From a virus, in the IMG/VR virus record IMGVR_UViG_3300042319_001922, positions 20,362 to 84,361 of that record: DNA of 64,000 bases. One strand, written 5' to 3'. The position numbers and the translations under genes were made by a program. Position 1 is the first letter of the stretch. Each line of letters starts with the position of its first letter. This document shows, piece by piece, positions 48,776 through 57,086 of this stretch. The notes beneath the pieces were generated by a model. The model was not told the origin of the DNA, did no database searches, and saw only the letters and a list, made by a program, of their open reading frames with translations.

Positions 48776-49091
48776 GTTTGGCCATCTTATCTACCGTGGC
48801 CCGGGCTTGGTCAACACTCATGTCAGAATCGTCAACCTCGGGTTCGGCACCACGAAACTGTATTTCATTTGGTTCAACATTGGCTATCACCCCACTCAGC
48901 GGAGGTTGTTGGCTCAATGTCATCAGTTGCTGACGTGATAAACTAATACCCATGCCGTGAGCCAATTGAATAAATGCATCAGTTGAAATTGTTTTGGGGG
49001 CATCTGAATCAGATGCTCTTCCTAGCAAAAATTCAGCTAATGCAGCCAGTCTGGCAGAATCAACAGGGGCTGTTAGTTCATCTATTCGCAT
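48759..49091 (-). CDS. Small virion-type protein
   Basis: 110 residues, MRIDELTAPVDSARLAALAE; helical with Gln/Ser/Leu. Followed by a flexible acidic C-terminus and a basic end. The opening MRIDEL resembles other virion-associated proteins in large phages. TAATG overlap with the 278-residue gene. Confidence 0.5.
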   Translation of the reverse strand: MRIDELTAPVDSARLAALAEFLLGRASDSDAPKTISTDAFIQLAHGMGISLSRQQLMTLSQQPPLSGVIANVEPNEIQFRGAEPEVDDSDMSVDQARATVDKMAKRAAKS

Positions 49092-49927
49092 TATCGGCGC
49101 TCACGACCTAGTGACGATTTAACTTCGGTGTTGTCATCAGGTTCAGGCTCAACATCAACATCAACTTCTGCGTCAATTTCTGCATCAGGGGCTGCCATAG
49201 GATCCAATGCAGAAAAATCAGTATCTCCCGCGGCGTCATCCTCACCAGGTACAATTGGAGCTGTACCAGTAATTGATGCTTGAGCTGCTTCAAGTTGTGT
49301 TTTGCCTTGCTGTACTGCGCTGAGCAATGTACTAAGTGCCGCACTTGCTTGTGCTTGGAATGCAGTGGCCTGTTCAGTGCCCATGTCGTTTTTGATACTA
49401 TCAGTCAATGCTGGCAAGTCTTTAAACTGCATTTCAGAAATTTCTTCAGTCATTTTTTGCACACGATCCAACATGTCCTGACTGGCCAAAACAACTTGTG
49501 CAGTTTGAATTTCGCTTTCCTTGACCATGCGCTTTGTTTTTGCGCCTTCCTTTTTCATGAGAGCAATTGCAGTCATGGTTTTTTGCTCTTCAGGATTTAG
49601 CGTTTGACCATTGCTGGCTTTTTGTATAGTCTGCTTGGTCTTGGCATCGTTGACATCAATTGCCATTGGTGCTTCTCCCACTTCAGCTAGATGACTTTGC
49701 AGAGCTTGCTCCATCATGATTAGCTTTAGGTAGCTAGGATCTTGTTGACTTTGATAAAAGTCCGGAGTAGATCTGGCTTCTTTCACCAGTGAACGTACAC
49801 GGCGCAACATGTGTTGTGCCTGCATAGGGTTCATAGATTCGACCGCCAGGCGTTTACCTAGGTGTGTTTCGAATACTTTGGCGATTGTCTTTGTTTGACG
49901 CAGGGCGCCTAGTTCGTTCAATTTCAT
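49091..49927 (-). CDS. Helical acidic protein, possible head core
   Basis: 278 residues, mostly helical (residues 1-210), with an Asp/Glu-rich tail (GEDDAAGDTDFSALDP, DAEIDAEVDVDVEPEPDD) and a basic end. The pattern resembles T4-like prohead core/scaffold proteins but could also be a tail assembly factor. Late-type box GCTAAATA at 49951-49958. Start ATG 49927 overlaps the upstream gene by 74 bases, unusually long. Confidence 0.5.
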   Translation of the reverse strand: MKLNELGALRQTKTIAKVFETHLGKRLAVESMNPMQAQHMLRRVRSLVKEARSTPDFYQSQQDPSYLKLIMMEQALQSHLAEVGEAPMAIDVNDAKTKQTIQKASNGQTLNPEEQKTMTAIALMKKEGAKTKRMVKESEIQTAQVVLASQDMLDRVQKMTEEISEMQFKDLPALTDSIKNDMGTEQATAFQAQASAALSTLLSAVQQGKTQLEAAQASITGTAPIVPGEDDAAGDTDFSALDPMAAPDAEIDAEVDVDVEPEPDDNTEVKSSLGRERR

Positions 49928-50381
49928 CGTTAAATCCTCTTATTTGCCAATATTTAGCCAAATCGGCACATTTGTCTAGTCCGATTTCAACTGTCTTTAA
50001 AAGCCCTTTTTTAGCTTCTAATTTGGTTAGTGCAGTTTCGCGTATTTCTGGATTACGAAACGTTTTTGTTAACTGGGAAGAAAAACTCACATCGTCTCTG
50101 AGACGGCGGCGTTTAGTGTCTAGCAGAGTGATTTCATCTGCTAGACGATGTTGTCTATATTTGTCTGCAATGCACCAGCTCAGGGCTGTTCTGATATTGT
50201 TAAAACACAGTGTCTCACCGTGACGTTTTTTAACTTCAACTGTGTCGATATTTTTAATAATAGTATATCGATCAAAGACTTCGTATCCTTGACCAGTGTT
50301 GATAATCATGTTGTTCTTGGCCAACTCATAGTCGGCAGACAAAAGCTGTTCTAGGCGGTTGAATGTTGTCTGAGTGATCAT
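49854..50381 (-). CDS. Phage protein, possible virion assembly factor
   Basis: 175 residues, MITQTTFNRLEQLLSADYEL, rich in Arg/Lys (TKRRRLRDDV) and helical in the second half (AKKGLLKTVEIGLDKCADLAKYWQ). The C-terminal 24 codons overlap the next gene in another frame. I have seen similar genes preceding structural ones in large phages, no function known. Confidence 0.55.
   Translation of the reverse strand: MITQTTFNRLEQLLSADYELAKNNMIINTGQGYEVFDRYTIIKNIDTVEVKKRHGETLCFNNIRTALSWCIADKYRQHRLADEITLLDTKRRRLRDDVSFSSQLTKTFRNPEIRETALTKLEAKKGLLKTVEIGLDKCADLAKYWQIRGFNDEIERTRRPASNKDNRQSIRNTPR
49951..49958 (-). promoter_or_regulatory. Late-type box GCTAAATA
   Basis: NNTAAATA pattern 24 bases before the 278-residue gene, inside the upstream coding region. 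Confidence 0.3.
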
Positions 50382-50389
50382 TGGTGTGA

Positions 50390-50653
50390 TTATTTAAACA
50401 CGTACTGGGTCAACAGATATGAACATGCTGCAACCAAAATGCCAATGATACCAACTCCCCAGGTAACAACACGATCATTGTTTTTAGATGCCATTGCTTC
50501 AACTGTATGTTGTACTGACGATATAGACGCTACCAAACTTGAAATTTTTCCTTCAAGAGACTCTAGTTTTTCTTCAATAAACCGATACCTCTCGGCACAG
50601 AGCTCAACATGGGCTTCAAGGTTTTTCTTCTCTATTTCTGTAGCATCAGACAT
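50390..50653 (-). CDS. Coiled-coil protein with C-terminal membrane helix
   Basis: 87 residues. Residues 5-60 form a heptad-type coiled coil (KNLEAHVELCAERYRFIEEKLESLEGKISSLVASISSVQHTV) and residues 66-85 a single transmembrane helix (WGVGIIGILVAACSYLLTQYV). Layout is typical of phage spanin or hemolysin-XhlA-like small membrane proteins, so a role in lysis or membrane anchoring is possible. Confidence 0.65.
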   Translation of the reverse strand: MSDATEIEKKNLEAHVELCAERYRFIEEKLESLEGKISSLVASISSVQHTVEAMASKNNDRVVTWGVGIIGILVAACSYLLTQYVFK

Positions 50654-50667
50654 ACAAATCCTTTTTT

Positions 50668-51105
50668 TTATTTAGCGGGATTACACCAGAACCATATATT
50701 CGGATTGACACCGTCGGGTACTAGAGTAGAGACAATTTGACTAGATTCTGTTAGATCCAGAATCATAGGAACATCACGGCAGTCTTGAATCAGTGCGCCC
50801 ACTGGATTGTCTGCTAATGTAATGGTTTCAATTGATTCAATAACAAAATCAAATTGCCAGTATTGTGTGGTATCGTGCGTGACAATCACCGGATTTGTTA
50901 TGTCATCTGGTAACACTCGCAACGAGATCAATTGGTTTAATGTTTCCCAATTTCGTTGTTGATTTCTAGCATGATGCCAGTCATCGATATTGCTGATGGT
51001 GGTTCCGCTATCATCAACAAAGGGTATGCGTGAACTTTTGTAGTGACTTCTCACCCCGGTTGCGGTGATGTCAAAAAGTGTTTTGCATTTTATTTGATGG
51101 GCCAT
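50668..51105 (-). CDS. Conserved T4-like phage protein, unknown
   Basis: 145 residues, MAHQIKCKTLFDITATGVRSHYK, with WHHARNQQRNWETLNQLISLR and C-terminal LVPDGVNPNIWFWCNPAK. I recognise the type among T4-like aquatic phages, where it neighbours virion genes; no function. Confidence 0.7.
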   Translation of the reverse strand: MAHQIKCKTLFDITATGVRSHYKSSRIPFVDDSGTTISNIDDWHHARNQQRNWETLNQLISLRVLPDDITNPVIVTHDTTQYWQFDFVIESIETITLADNPVGALIQDCRDVPMILDLTESSQIVSTLVPDGVNPNIWFWCNPAK

Positions 51106-51126
51106 GGCCTGTATTTAACGGCCAAG

Positions 51127-51156
51127 AAAAACCCTGGAATTAATCCAGGGTTTTTT
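51127..51156 (-). terminator. Rho-independent terminator
   Basis: AAAAACCCTGG, 7 bases, CCAGGGTTTTTT: strong stem with T-run on both strands. Ends the 51173-51637 transcript. Confidence 0.9.
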
Positions 51157-51172
51157 ATCAATTTAGAATTGA

Positions 51173-51637
51173 TTAGGCTAGTTTGAAGCCTGGGTTTGTG
51201 ACCAATGTGCCGGACACGTTAACACCAGTAACTGTGCCATCGCTAGAAGTGATCTGCACGTTGCCCAATGCCTGCAGGCTGGTTTGCAATGTGGCCGCAG
51301 TCCAAGCACCGCTTGGGTACACGCCAACAGAGATTTGACCTGTGTTGTCGCCTTCGACCTGGTACATAGCAATAGTAGCTGTCTTCTGAATGTCTTGGTT
51401 GATTTGAACCACAACACCCGGAGTGAACACGCCGCCCGAATAGGTACCAAGTTGGTCACGCAAATCAATTGCGCCAGCAGAACCGTCTTTGACTAGAATT
51501 TTGAAAAAGTCTAGTTTAGGACCAGCCATCTGCACTAGTGCATCAGTAGCGCCGATGTTACCGGTCTGAGGACCGTTGTTGATGTCTAGCGCAAATACTG
51601 GTTGCGCATCACCATTGAAAGGTGGAAAATATGCCAT
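51173..51637 (-). CDS. Virion structural protein
   Basis: 154 residues, MAYFPPFNGDAQPVFALDIN, low in charge and rich in Gly/Thr/Val/Gln. A single-gene transcript with an exact TATAAATA late box at 51678-51685 and a strong terminator, the arrangement of a highly expressed virion protein such as a head decoration or tail-sheath partner. No named family. Confidence 0.65.
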   Translation of the reverse strand: MAYFPPFNGDAQPVFALDINNGPQTGNIGATDALVQMAGPKLDFFKILVKDGSAGAIDLRDQLGTYSGGVFTPGVVVQINQDIQKTATIAMYQVEGDNTGQISVGVYPSGAWTAATLQTSLQALGNVQITSSDGTVTGVNVSGTLVTNPGFKLA

Positions 51638-51677
51638 TTTGAATCTCCTAATTGTTAATGGGCCTTAGCCCTACACT

Positions 51678-51685
51678 TATTTATA
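51678..51685 (-). promoter_or_regulatory. T4-type late promoter TATAAATA
   Basis: Exact T4 late consensus on minus, 40 bases before ATG 51637. Confidence 0.75.
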
Positions 51686-51703
51686 CCAGATATCAAAAAA
51701 CAC

Positions 51704-53647
51704 TTACTTGGGGTTGTTTTGTGCGGCGTTTCCTGCTGAAAATACGCCACGATTTACTAACTTTACCAATCCAGTTTTTGTTGGCACAACAAAGCCCTCA
51801 CCCTCGGCAGCACCAGCTGTGCTTTGGCCAAGTCCTTGCACTTGTTGTTCCAGTTGCTGGGCTAGATTCAATTTTAAATTATAAATTGCATTCCATATAG
51901 CCAACAACCCTACATGGGCTTGACTTGGTACCGGTTTATTTGCTGCATCTAGTGTGTATAACTTGCCTGGAACATTATTAGTTTTGGCATTGTATTGCCC
52001 ACTTGCATCTGGGTTACCTGTAACCAGGTCGCTGTATTGTTTAGCACTGGATTTTGTTTTTAACCAGTTGGGCATGCTGAGAGTTGTGCCCCCAATGATG
52101 CGCTGATTAAAGTATGTTTGCATTTGAGCTCGTGTGCTGGCTGGAAGAGAATTCAACAAGTTGTCCACTGCTGTGCCATAGGTGCTGACTGCTTGCTTGG
52201 CCGAGTTGATCAATCCAGGTGGTGCAGTTAATTTGAATGTGATACCAACATTGGGCTTGATAATATCAACGCCACCTTGCACATTTTGCAGACCCTTGCC
52301 GTCCCAAACTTGCGCTGTTTGATCGCCGAGATTGGCAAACTGTTGGTGTACAACTATGCCCCCAGTTTTGCCGGGGATAGTCTGCCCAAGTTCGCTATTA
52401 GCGGGCACTGTGTATTGCACAAGATTGGGTTTGAATGTGTAGTTGCCACCTTGTGGTTTCAACTCGCCGGCCCACATTAGATCGCCCCAGTAGAATCCTG
52501 GACCCACTGTGGCTGCATCCAGGCCTGGCCATATTGCTTTGAGTTTGGGATACAGGTCTGTTCTTAAGTTGCCAGATTTTTTCTGTTGATCATACTTGAC
52601 CCAGTCCTCGGGACTCTGTGCCGGATACTTGGCATCAAACATGTACTTGTCCATTACAGCCAAGCGGCCATTGGGCAATCGTCCCCAGATCAAGGCAGGT
52701 TTACCGTCCCACTTGATGGTAGTTTTGCTGGCATTGGCAATTGCCCCTTGAAGGTCTTGTATGGCTTTGCTGGCCGCAGTACTGCCGCCTAGAAAAAACG
52801 CATCTTCGGGGTGTGGTATTCTAGGGTCTTTTTTCTTGACAGGTGCTTCATCTTCAATGATAATGTGGTATCCTTGATTGATAATTCTGTCACGCAGACG
52901 TGCCATGAAACCGCCTTCACTCTCTTGTACCTGTCCGGGTTCTTTCAATCCCTCACGAGCAAGATATTCGCGGAAGTCTGTTAACTTGGCATCTCGATTT
53001 GGATCCTTGTCTAGAGTGGCGTAGATACTCTCAACATTTTTAAGATTATCTTTTGTGGCATTGTTGCCCAGTATGGTTCGAGCCAATTGATCAGGATCCA
53101 GCGACACCACTTGATTTGTTTGTCGATCAATCACTCCATTAGCGCCAACCTTGAGTCCGCTGTGCTTGGCTAGGCTACTCAACAACACGTTTCGAGTCAT
53201 GCCCTTGTAGACTGAATTTGTGCCGCCACCATAGTAGAACACTCCCCAGTCTACGTTGGGGAAAAACATAAAATCTGTTTGAACATACCCTTGCTTGGGG
53301 TCTCCATTGATGGGAGTTCTCAAATGAACCTCGCCACCTTTTTTGATCCAAAGCTTGGGATCTTGACCCATGCTTGTGACCCATTTGTTTAGTCTTGCAA
53401 ATACTTCATCTTTAGAGATTTCGTTGCTGTCTACAGCAAGATCCATGTCGCCTGATGTGGGTGCTTTTCCAGTACTGCCCAACCACTTGACTGGCATCTG
53501 TGTTTCTTGATCAATTGCACTGGAAAAATCAAGACCGCTTATTTTTTCCAACCAGTTGACTGTGCCCGGTACATCGGCTTTGTTGATGCGCTGTGTCAGT
53601 GGCTGACCGCTTGCGTCTTTAAATACATTTCCGCCTTCAGCTAGCAT
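51704..53647 (-). CDS. Two-domain nucleotidyltransferase-like protein
   Basis: 647 residues from ATG 53647 (MLAEGGNVF), AGGA at the right place. Domain 1 has LGSTGKAPTSGDMDLAVDS (about residues 50-68): the GS-x-DxD pattern of polymerase-beta-type nucleotidyltransferases. Domain 2 has TTIKWDGKPALIWGR (about 320), resembling the ligase/adenylyltransferase KxDG motif, followed by a long region typical of unassigned T4-like phage proteins. A covalent nucleotide-transfer enzyme with two such domains would be unusual. Function unknown; possible targets are RNA ends, tRNA or proteins. Confidence 0.65.
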   Translation of the reverse strand: MLAEGGNVFKDASGQPLTQRINKADVPGTVNWLEKISGLDFSSAIDQETQMPVKWLGSTGKAPTSGDMDLAVDSNEISKDEVFARLNKWVTSMGQDPKLWIKKGGEVHLRTPINGDPKQGYVQTDFMFFPNVDWGVFYYGGGTNSVYKGMTRNVLLSSLAKHSGLKVGANGVIDRQTNQVVSLDPDQLARTILGNNATKDNLKNVESIYATLDKDPNRDAKLTDFREYLAREGLKEPGQVQESEGGFMARLRDRIINQGYHIIIEDEAPVKKKDPRIPHPEDAFFLGGSTAASKAIQDLQGAIANASKTTIKWDGKPALIWGRLPNGRLAVMDKYMFDAKYPAQSPEDWVKYDQQKKSGNLRTDLYPKLKAIWPGLDAATVGPGFYWGDLMWAGELKPQGGNYTFKPNLVQYTVPANSELGQTIPGKTGGIVVHQQFANLGDQTAQVWDGKGLQNVQGGVDIIKPNVGITFKLTAPPGLINSAKQAVSTYGTAVDNLLNSLPASTRAQMQTYFNQRIIGGTTLSMPNWLKTKSSAKQYSDLVTGNPDASGQYNAKTNNVPGKLYTLDAANKPVPSQAHVGLLAIWNAIYNLKLNLAQQLEQQVQGLGQSTAGAAEGEGFVVPTKTGLVKLVNRGVFSAGNAAQNNPK

Positions 53648-53894
53648 CACTTTTCCTAACACTGCGGGTAAATTTTGTTGAATCACGATCCCGGATAGCA
53701 TTCAACAACTTTCGAACTAGATTCTCGGCTTGATCTTCCGAGTAAGATTCCTCAATCTGTTCAATTAATCGTATGGCCGAGGCAATAACATTACTCGCAC
53801 GACTTTCAATGATGTATTGGCGATCTCGATTTGCATTGCGTTCAACGTAAATAGCGTCTAGTTCTTCTAGAATGCTGCGAGTTTTCTTTTGCAT
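53637..53894 (-). CDS. Small helical protein
   Basis: 85 residues from ATG 53894 (MQKKTRSILEELDAIYVER). Entirely helical and charged (YIIESRASNVIASAIRLIEQIEESYSEDQAENLVRKLLNAIR). A similar small helical protein precedes the nucleotidyltransferase-like protein in related phages. Overlaps that gene by 11 bases; CATAAATA box at 53915-53922. Confidence 0.6.
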   Translation of the reverse strand: MQKKTRSILEELDAIYVERNANRDRQYIIESRASNVIASAIRLIEQIEESYSEDQAENLVRKLLNAIRDRDSTKFTRSVRKSDAS

Positions 53895-53914
53895 AATAAC
53901 CAAAACCTTTTTTT

Positions 53915-53922
53915 TATTTATG
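53915..53922 (-). promoter_or_regulatory. Late-type box CATAAATA
   Basis: Seven of eight matches to the T4 late core, 20 bases before ATG 53894, in a short AT-rich gap after the helicase gene. Confidence 0.5.
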
Positions 53923-53953
53923 GGATAATATTTAATATTAGGAATTGTTTAAA

Positions 53954-55405
53954 TTATGATTGTTTGATTTGTCCCAGCAATTGTTTGAGCTTGCTGCTCT
54001 GCACTTCGGCTGCAACTTTGGGTGCTTGTTCCCAGGCCGGTGTGCCTGTTGCCTTTTCCCAGGTTGATTTACTACTAGCATTGCCTTCAACTTCATCGGC
54101 GGCCTTGGCTTGACTCTTGGCCTTGATAGACTCGTATATGCTGGGTTTATTAAAAAATCCGCCACTGTTTTCTTGGTCGCCGCCTTCGTCTGTAATGCGC
54201 ATGGTTTCAATGTTGTATTCCAAATCAATTTTTTGTCCTACACCTGTTGAACTACGACTCTTCATACACTGAATCTGATACTTGCCACGTTCTTTCATGG
54301 CACGTGACGTAAAGATGCCAAACACATTATCTGCTGTGTTAATCTTTGAAATGCCGCCTGAAATGTGTGAGTGATCAAACTCAATTTCTTCCACCGCACT
54401 ACGATTCAACTGACTTGCTGTGACCAGCAATATGCCAAGTTCCTTGGCCAAGTTTCGTAATTCCTCACTTACATATTTGTCCTTGACAAACAAGTCGTTG
54501 GGACTGACCTTTGCACTCACTGGCATCAACAAATCAAGATAGTCAACCATCACAAAGTCCACTTTGATACCAGTTTGCACTTGTACTTCTTTCAAGTAAC
54601 TGCGCACATCATTGATGTTGCTTTGTGCTGGCAAACCTTTTACTCGATACTGCCCCGACTTCTTCCCCACCATTTTAACCTTGAGTTCGGTGGTATCAAT
54701 GTCTTTGCGAATGTCTTTGGTGCTCATACTGGTCAACATAGCGTCAGTTCTCAGAGAAGTTAACTCTTCTGACAGTTCCAGCGTGATGTACACACCGCTG
54801 AGTCCTTGTTGCAACCAGTTCAGCGCAATGTTCATCATCACAAGTGACTTGCCTGATCCAGAGCCACCTGCAAAAATATTCAACTCGCCTCGACTAAAGC
54901 CACCGTACAACAATCTGTCTAGTTGTGGCCAACCTGTGCTAACTTGGCCGCCTGAGTTGAAATACTTTTCAATACGGGCCTTGGGGTCAGCAAAATAATC
55001 TGTACCCATGTCCTTGGTAAGCGAAATTTGCACTGCGTCTTTGATTAGTTTCTCAACAGGATCAAAGTCTCCTTTCTCAAGCATGTCTGCTGCCTTGAGA
55101 ATCGCACGTTCTAACTCTTGTCGTTTGGTAAATGATTCAAATTCTGCCATGAACCATTCAAAATGCCCCTCGTTCAAGTCGGGCACATGTGCCAACGTTA
55201 CATTGCATGCGGCTGCAATTTGTGATCGGTCAGGTAATGTCTTGTATGTGTTGCTGTGTTCTTTAATAAACTCTGCGGCTTTGCGCAAACTTTTATCAAA
55301 GTTTTCTGGGTTGTAGATATTTTGTACGCGAACATAACTGGCCGCATCCTCTAACATCATTTCTAAAAATAATTTTTGGACATCAAGTCCGTACTCTTTT
55401 AACAA
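53954..55405 (-). CDS. DnaB/gp41-type replicative helicase
   Basis: 483 residues. RecA-fold motor with Walker A GGSGSGKS (180-187), VDFVMVDYLDLLMP (Walker B), TASQLNR, KINTADNVFGI (arginine finger region). N-terminal helical domain 1-130 as in DnaB. C-terminal 80 residues are low complexity (KSQAKAADEVEGNASSKS). Unwinds DNA 5' to 3' at the fork with the primase nearby (56041). Ends where a sulfotransferase gene precedes it. Confidence 0.93.
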   Translation of the reverse strand: MLKEYGLDVQKLFLEMMLEDAASYVRVQNIYNPENFDKSLRKAAEFIKEHSNTYKTLPDRSQIAAACNVTLAHVPDLNEGHFEWFMAEFESFTKRQELERAILKAADMLEKGDFDPVEKLIKDAVQISLTKDMGTDYFADPKARIEKYFNSGGQVSTGWPQLDRLLYGGFSRGELNIFAGGSGSGKSLVMMNIALNWLQQGLSGVYITLELSEELTSLRTDAMLTSMSTKDIRKDIDTTELKVKMVGKKSGQYRVKGLPAQSNINDVRSYLKEVQVQTGIKVDFVMVDYLDLLMPVSAKVSPNDLFVKDKYVSEELRNLAKELGILLVTASQLNRSAVEEIEFDHSHISGGISKINTADNVFGIFTSRAMKERGKYQIQCMKSRSSTGVGQKIDLEYNIETMRITDEGGDQENSGGFFNKPSIYESIKAKSQAKAADEVEGNASSKSTWEKATGTPAWEQAPKVAAEVQSSKLKQLLGQIKQS

Positions 55406-55418
55406 GTTGTTTCCTTAA

Positions 55419-56051
55419 TCAAGTCAACCCAAGCACATGGGTATCTATTATTGTTTTTACTTCCTGATAATTTGTGCACAAATTAGAGTAATTTATGTCT
55501 GCATGCACAAAATTAAAATTCTGTTGAACTACAGTTTTTCCCAAAATTAGTTGTGGAACATTGTTCAAATATAAATCGTAGTCAAATATATCGTATGGTA
55601 TCTGGTGTGATTTTAAATCAGCAATAACTTGATGATACCGACGATGTTCAGCAAGCCAAGAATTTAAAAAATTCATGTTGACGGTAAATTCAACTGGTTC
55701 AACTGTTTCAAATCGCGAGTAGTGAAACTTATCAACCACCTGCTCAGCATAGTAAAGACTGGCACAACAATCAACTAGATTATTTCGTGTTGTTACTACT
55801 AACTGCATTGGTACTTCTGCAAGCAACTTAATTATGTCAACAGCAGTGGTATTGTGTTGATATAAATTGGTGCTCAATAGTTTCATCACTGAAGATTTTT
55901 GTCCGGCTGCCCAGGTATAGACATCATGTGCAATTTCGTCTCCACAGAACGGTTCGTTTAAATTTTTAAAATTAAACAATCTAGCCAATGTAAGCTGTAG
56001 CACCGTTGTGGCAGTTCTTGGCAATCCAAAGATTAGTATGCTAGCTGTCAT
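55419..56051 (-). CDS. Sulfotransferase-like protein
   Basis: 210 residues with FGLPRTATTVLQ at 8-19 resembling the PAPS 5'-phosphosulfate loop of sulfotransferases, and TTRNNLVDCCASLY like the 3'-phosphate-binding segment (RNPxDxxxS). The acceptor is unknown, possibly a glycan. Lies between the helicase and primase genes in the replication cluster, overlapping the primase by 11 bases, so it is an insertion of an accessory gene in an otherwise standard cluster. Confidence 0.7.
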   Translation of the reverse strand: MTASILIFGLPRTATTVLQLTLARLFNFKNLNEPFCGDEIAHDVYTWAAGQKSSVMKLLSTNLYQHNTTAVDIIKLLAEVPMQLVVTTRNNLVDCCASLYYAEQVVDKFHYSRFETVEPVEFTVNMNFLNSWLAEHRRYHQVIADLKSHQIPYDIFDYDLYLNNVPQLILGKTVVQQNFNFVHADINYSNLCTNYQEVKTIIDTHVLGLT

Positions 56052-57036
56052 GCTGTGTCAACTTTTTCAACAGTTGCTTTTTGCGCATTTCAATTTTGAT
56101 CTTGCTAGTTTCTCTAGCTTGCATGATCATTACCAATGTTGCCAGCTTACCATGTGCTATTACAGAATCGTTTACATCTTTGCAATTGCCCCAGTTGGGA
56201 ATACTAACTGCCCAGCCCAGTTCCACTGCACGGTCAATCAAGTCAATCCCGGCCTTGTCCTGGTCAGGGATCACAGTGACTTGTTTACCCAAATTGCGTA
56301 TAAGCCTTGCCTGTGTATCACTGATTGTGCTGTGCATCACAGCCAAGCCCGATATAGATAGTGCACAAAACACACCTTCCATGACCAGCACATGTTCCCA
56401 ATCAGAATGTTGTAAGTCAGTACCAAATACATATCCCGGTTGTGTATGATTGATGTACTTAGGGATTTTGTTATCCAGCATCCTAGCACTCCACCCAACT
56501 ACTGTGTTATCCCATGTAAAGGGAATGATCACTTGTGGGCGTGTCCAGTGGATGTTGTCGTTTTGCACTGCTGTTAAAAACGGGTAATCATCTGGTGCAC
56601 ATCTTGATCTCAGGTACTCCCACTGAACCTGATGCTCGGGGCTCACTGGTTCGGCATAGGGAGGAAACTCGTCAAACTCTTCAAATTTGATGTCTGCTAG
56701 ATTGTTAACTATGCGTTGGCGATCTTCCAGTATGCCATGTATATTTTTATACTTCAAACTTTCAAGATTCAAATGCTCAATCTCGCTGTCGGGCACTCCC
56801 AGCCAACTCAACAGTTTCTTGGCCTTGTATGATACGTTGCGTCCCAGAATAAAACTGGCTTTGTAGCCACAGTTGAAACAATGATAACTCCAGCCTTGCT
56901 CATTAGCTTTGAGCCCACCACGTTGACGCTTGTCTTGTTTTTCCCCGTTATGGGAACAACAAACTGCATTGAAACTAATCCAGCCCGATGGAGTTTGCTT
57001 TCTCTTACCTGGCAAGTATTGGACTATATCTATCAT
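56041..57036 (-). CDS. DnaG/gp61-type primase
   Basis: 331 residues from ATG 57036 (MIDIVQYLPGKRKQTPSG). Zinc-binding: Cys26, Cys27, His29 and CFNC (53-56). Toprim: EGVFCALSI (Glu) and VIPDQDKAGIDL (Asp pair). Synthesises RNA primers with the helicase. The ATG is 6 bases from the -10 of promoter 57043-57071, so the mRNA may be leaderless; an extended start upstream would contain the -10. Confidence 0.9.
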   Translation of the reverse strand: MIDIVQYLPGKRKQTPSGWISFNAVCCSHNGEKQDKRQRGGLKANEQGWSYHCFNCGYKASFILGRNVSYKAKKLLSWLGVPDSEIEHLNLESLKYKNIHGILEDRQRIVNNLADIKFEEFDEFPPYAEPVSPEHQVQWEYLRSRCAPDDYPFLTAVQNDNIHWTRPQVIIPFTWDNTVVGWSARMLDNKIPKYINHTQPGYVFGTDLQHSDWEHVLVMEGVFCALSISGLAVMHSTISDTQARLIRNLGKQVTVIPDQDKAGIDLIDRAVELGWAVSIPNWGNCKDVNDSVIAHGKLATLVMIMQARETSKIKIEMRKKQLLKKLTQHDS

Positions 57037-57042
57037 CAAACA

Positions 57043-57071
57043 AGTATAACACACTTGCCCCGGGAAATCAA
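57043..57071 (-). promoter_or_regulatory. Sigma70 promoter of the primase
   Basis: TTGATT, 17 bases, TATACT on minus; ATG starts 6 bases after the -10. Confidence 0.65.
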
Positions 57072-57086
57072 CTCCTCTCGGGCAAA

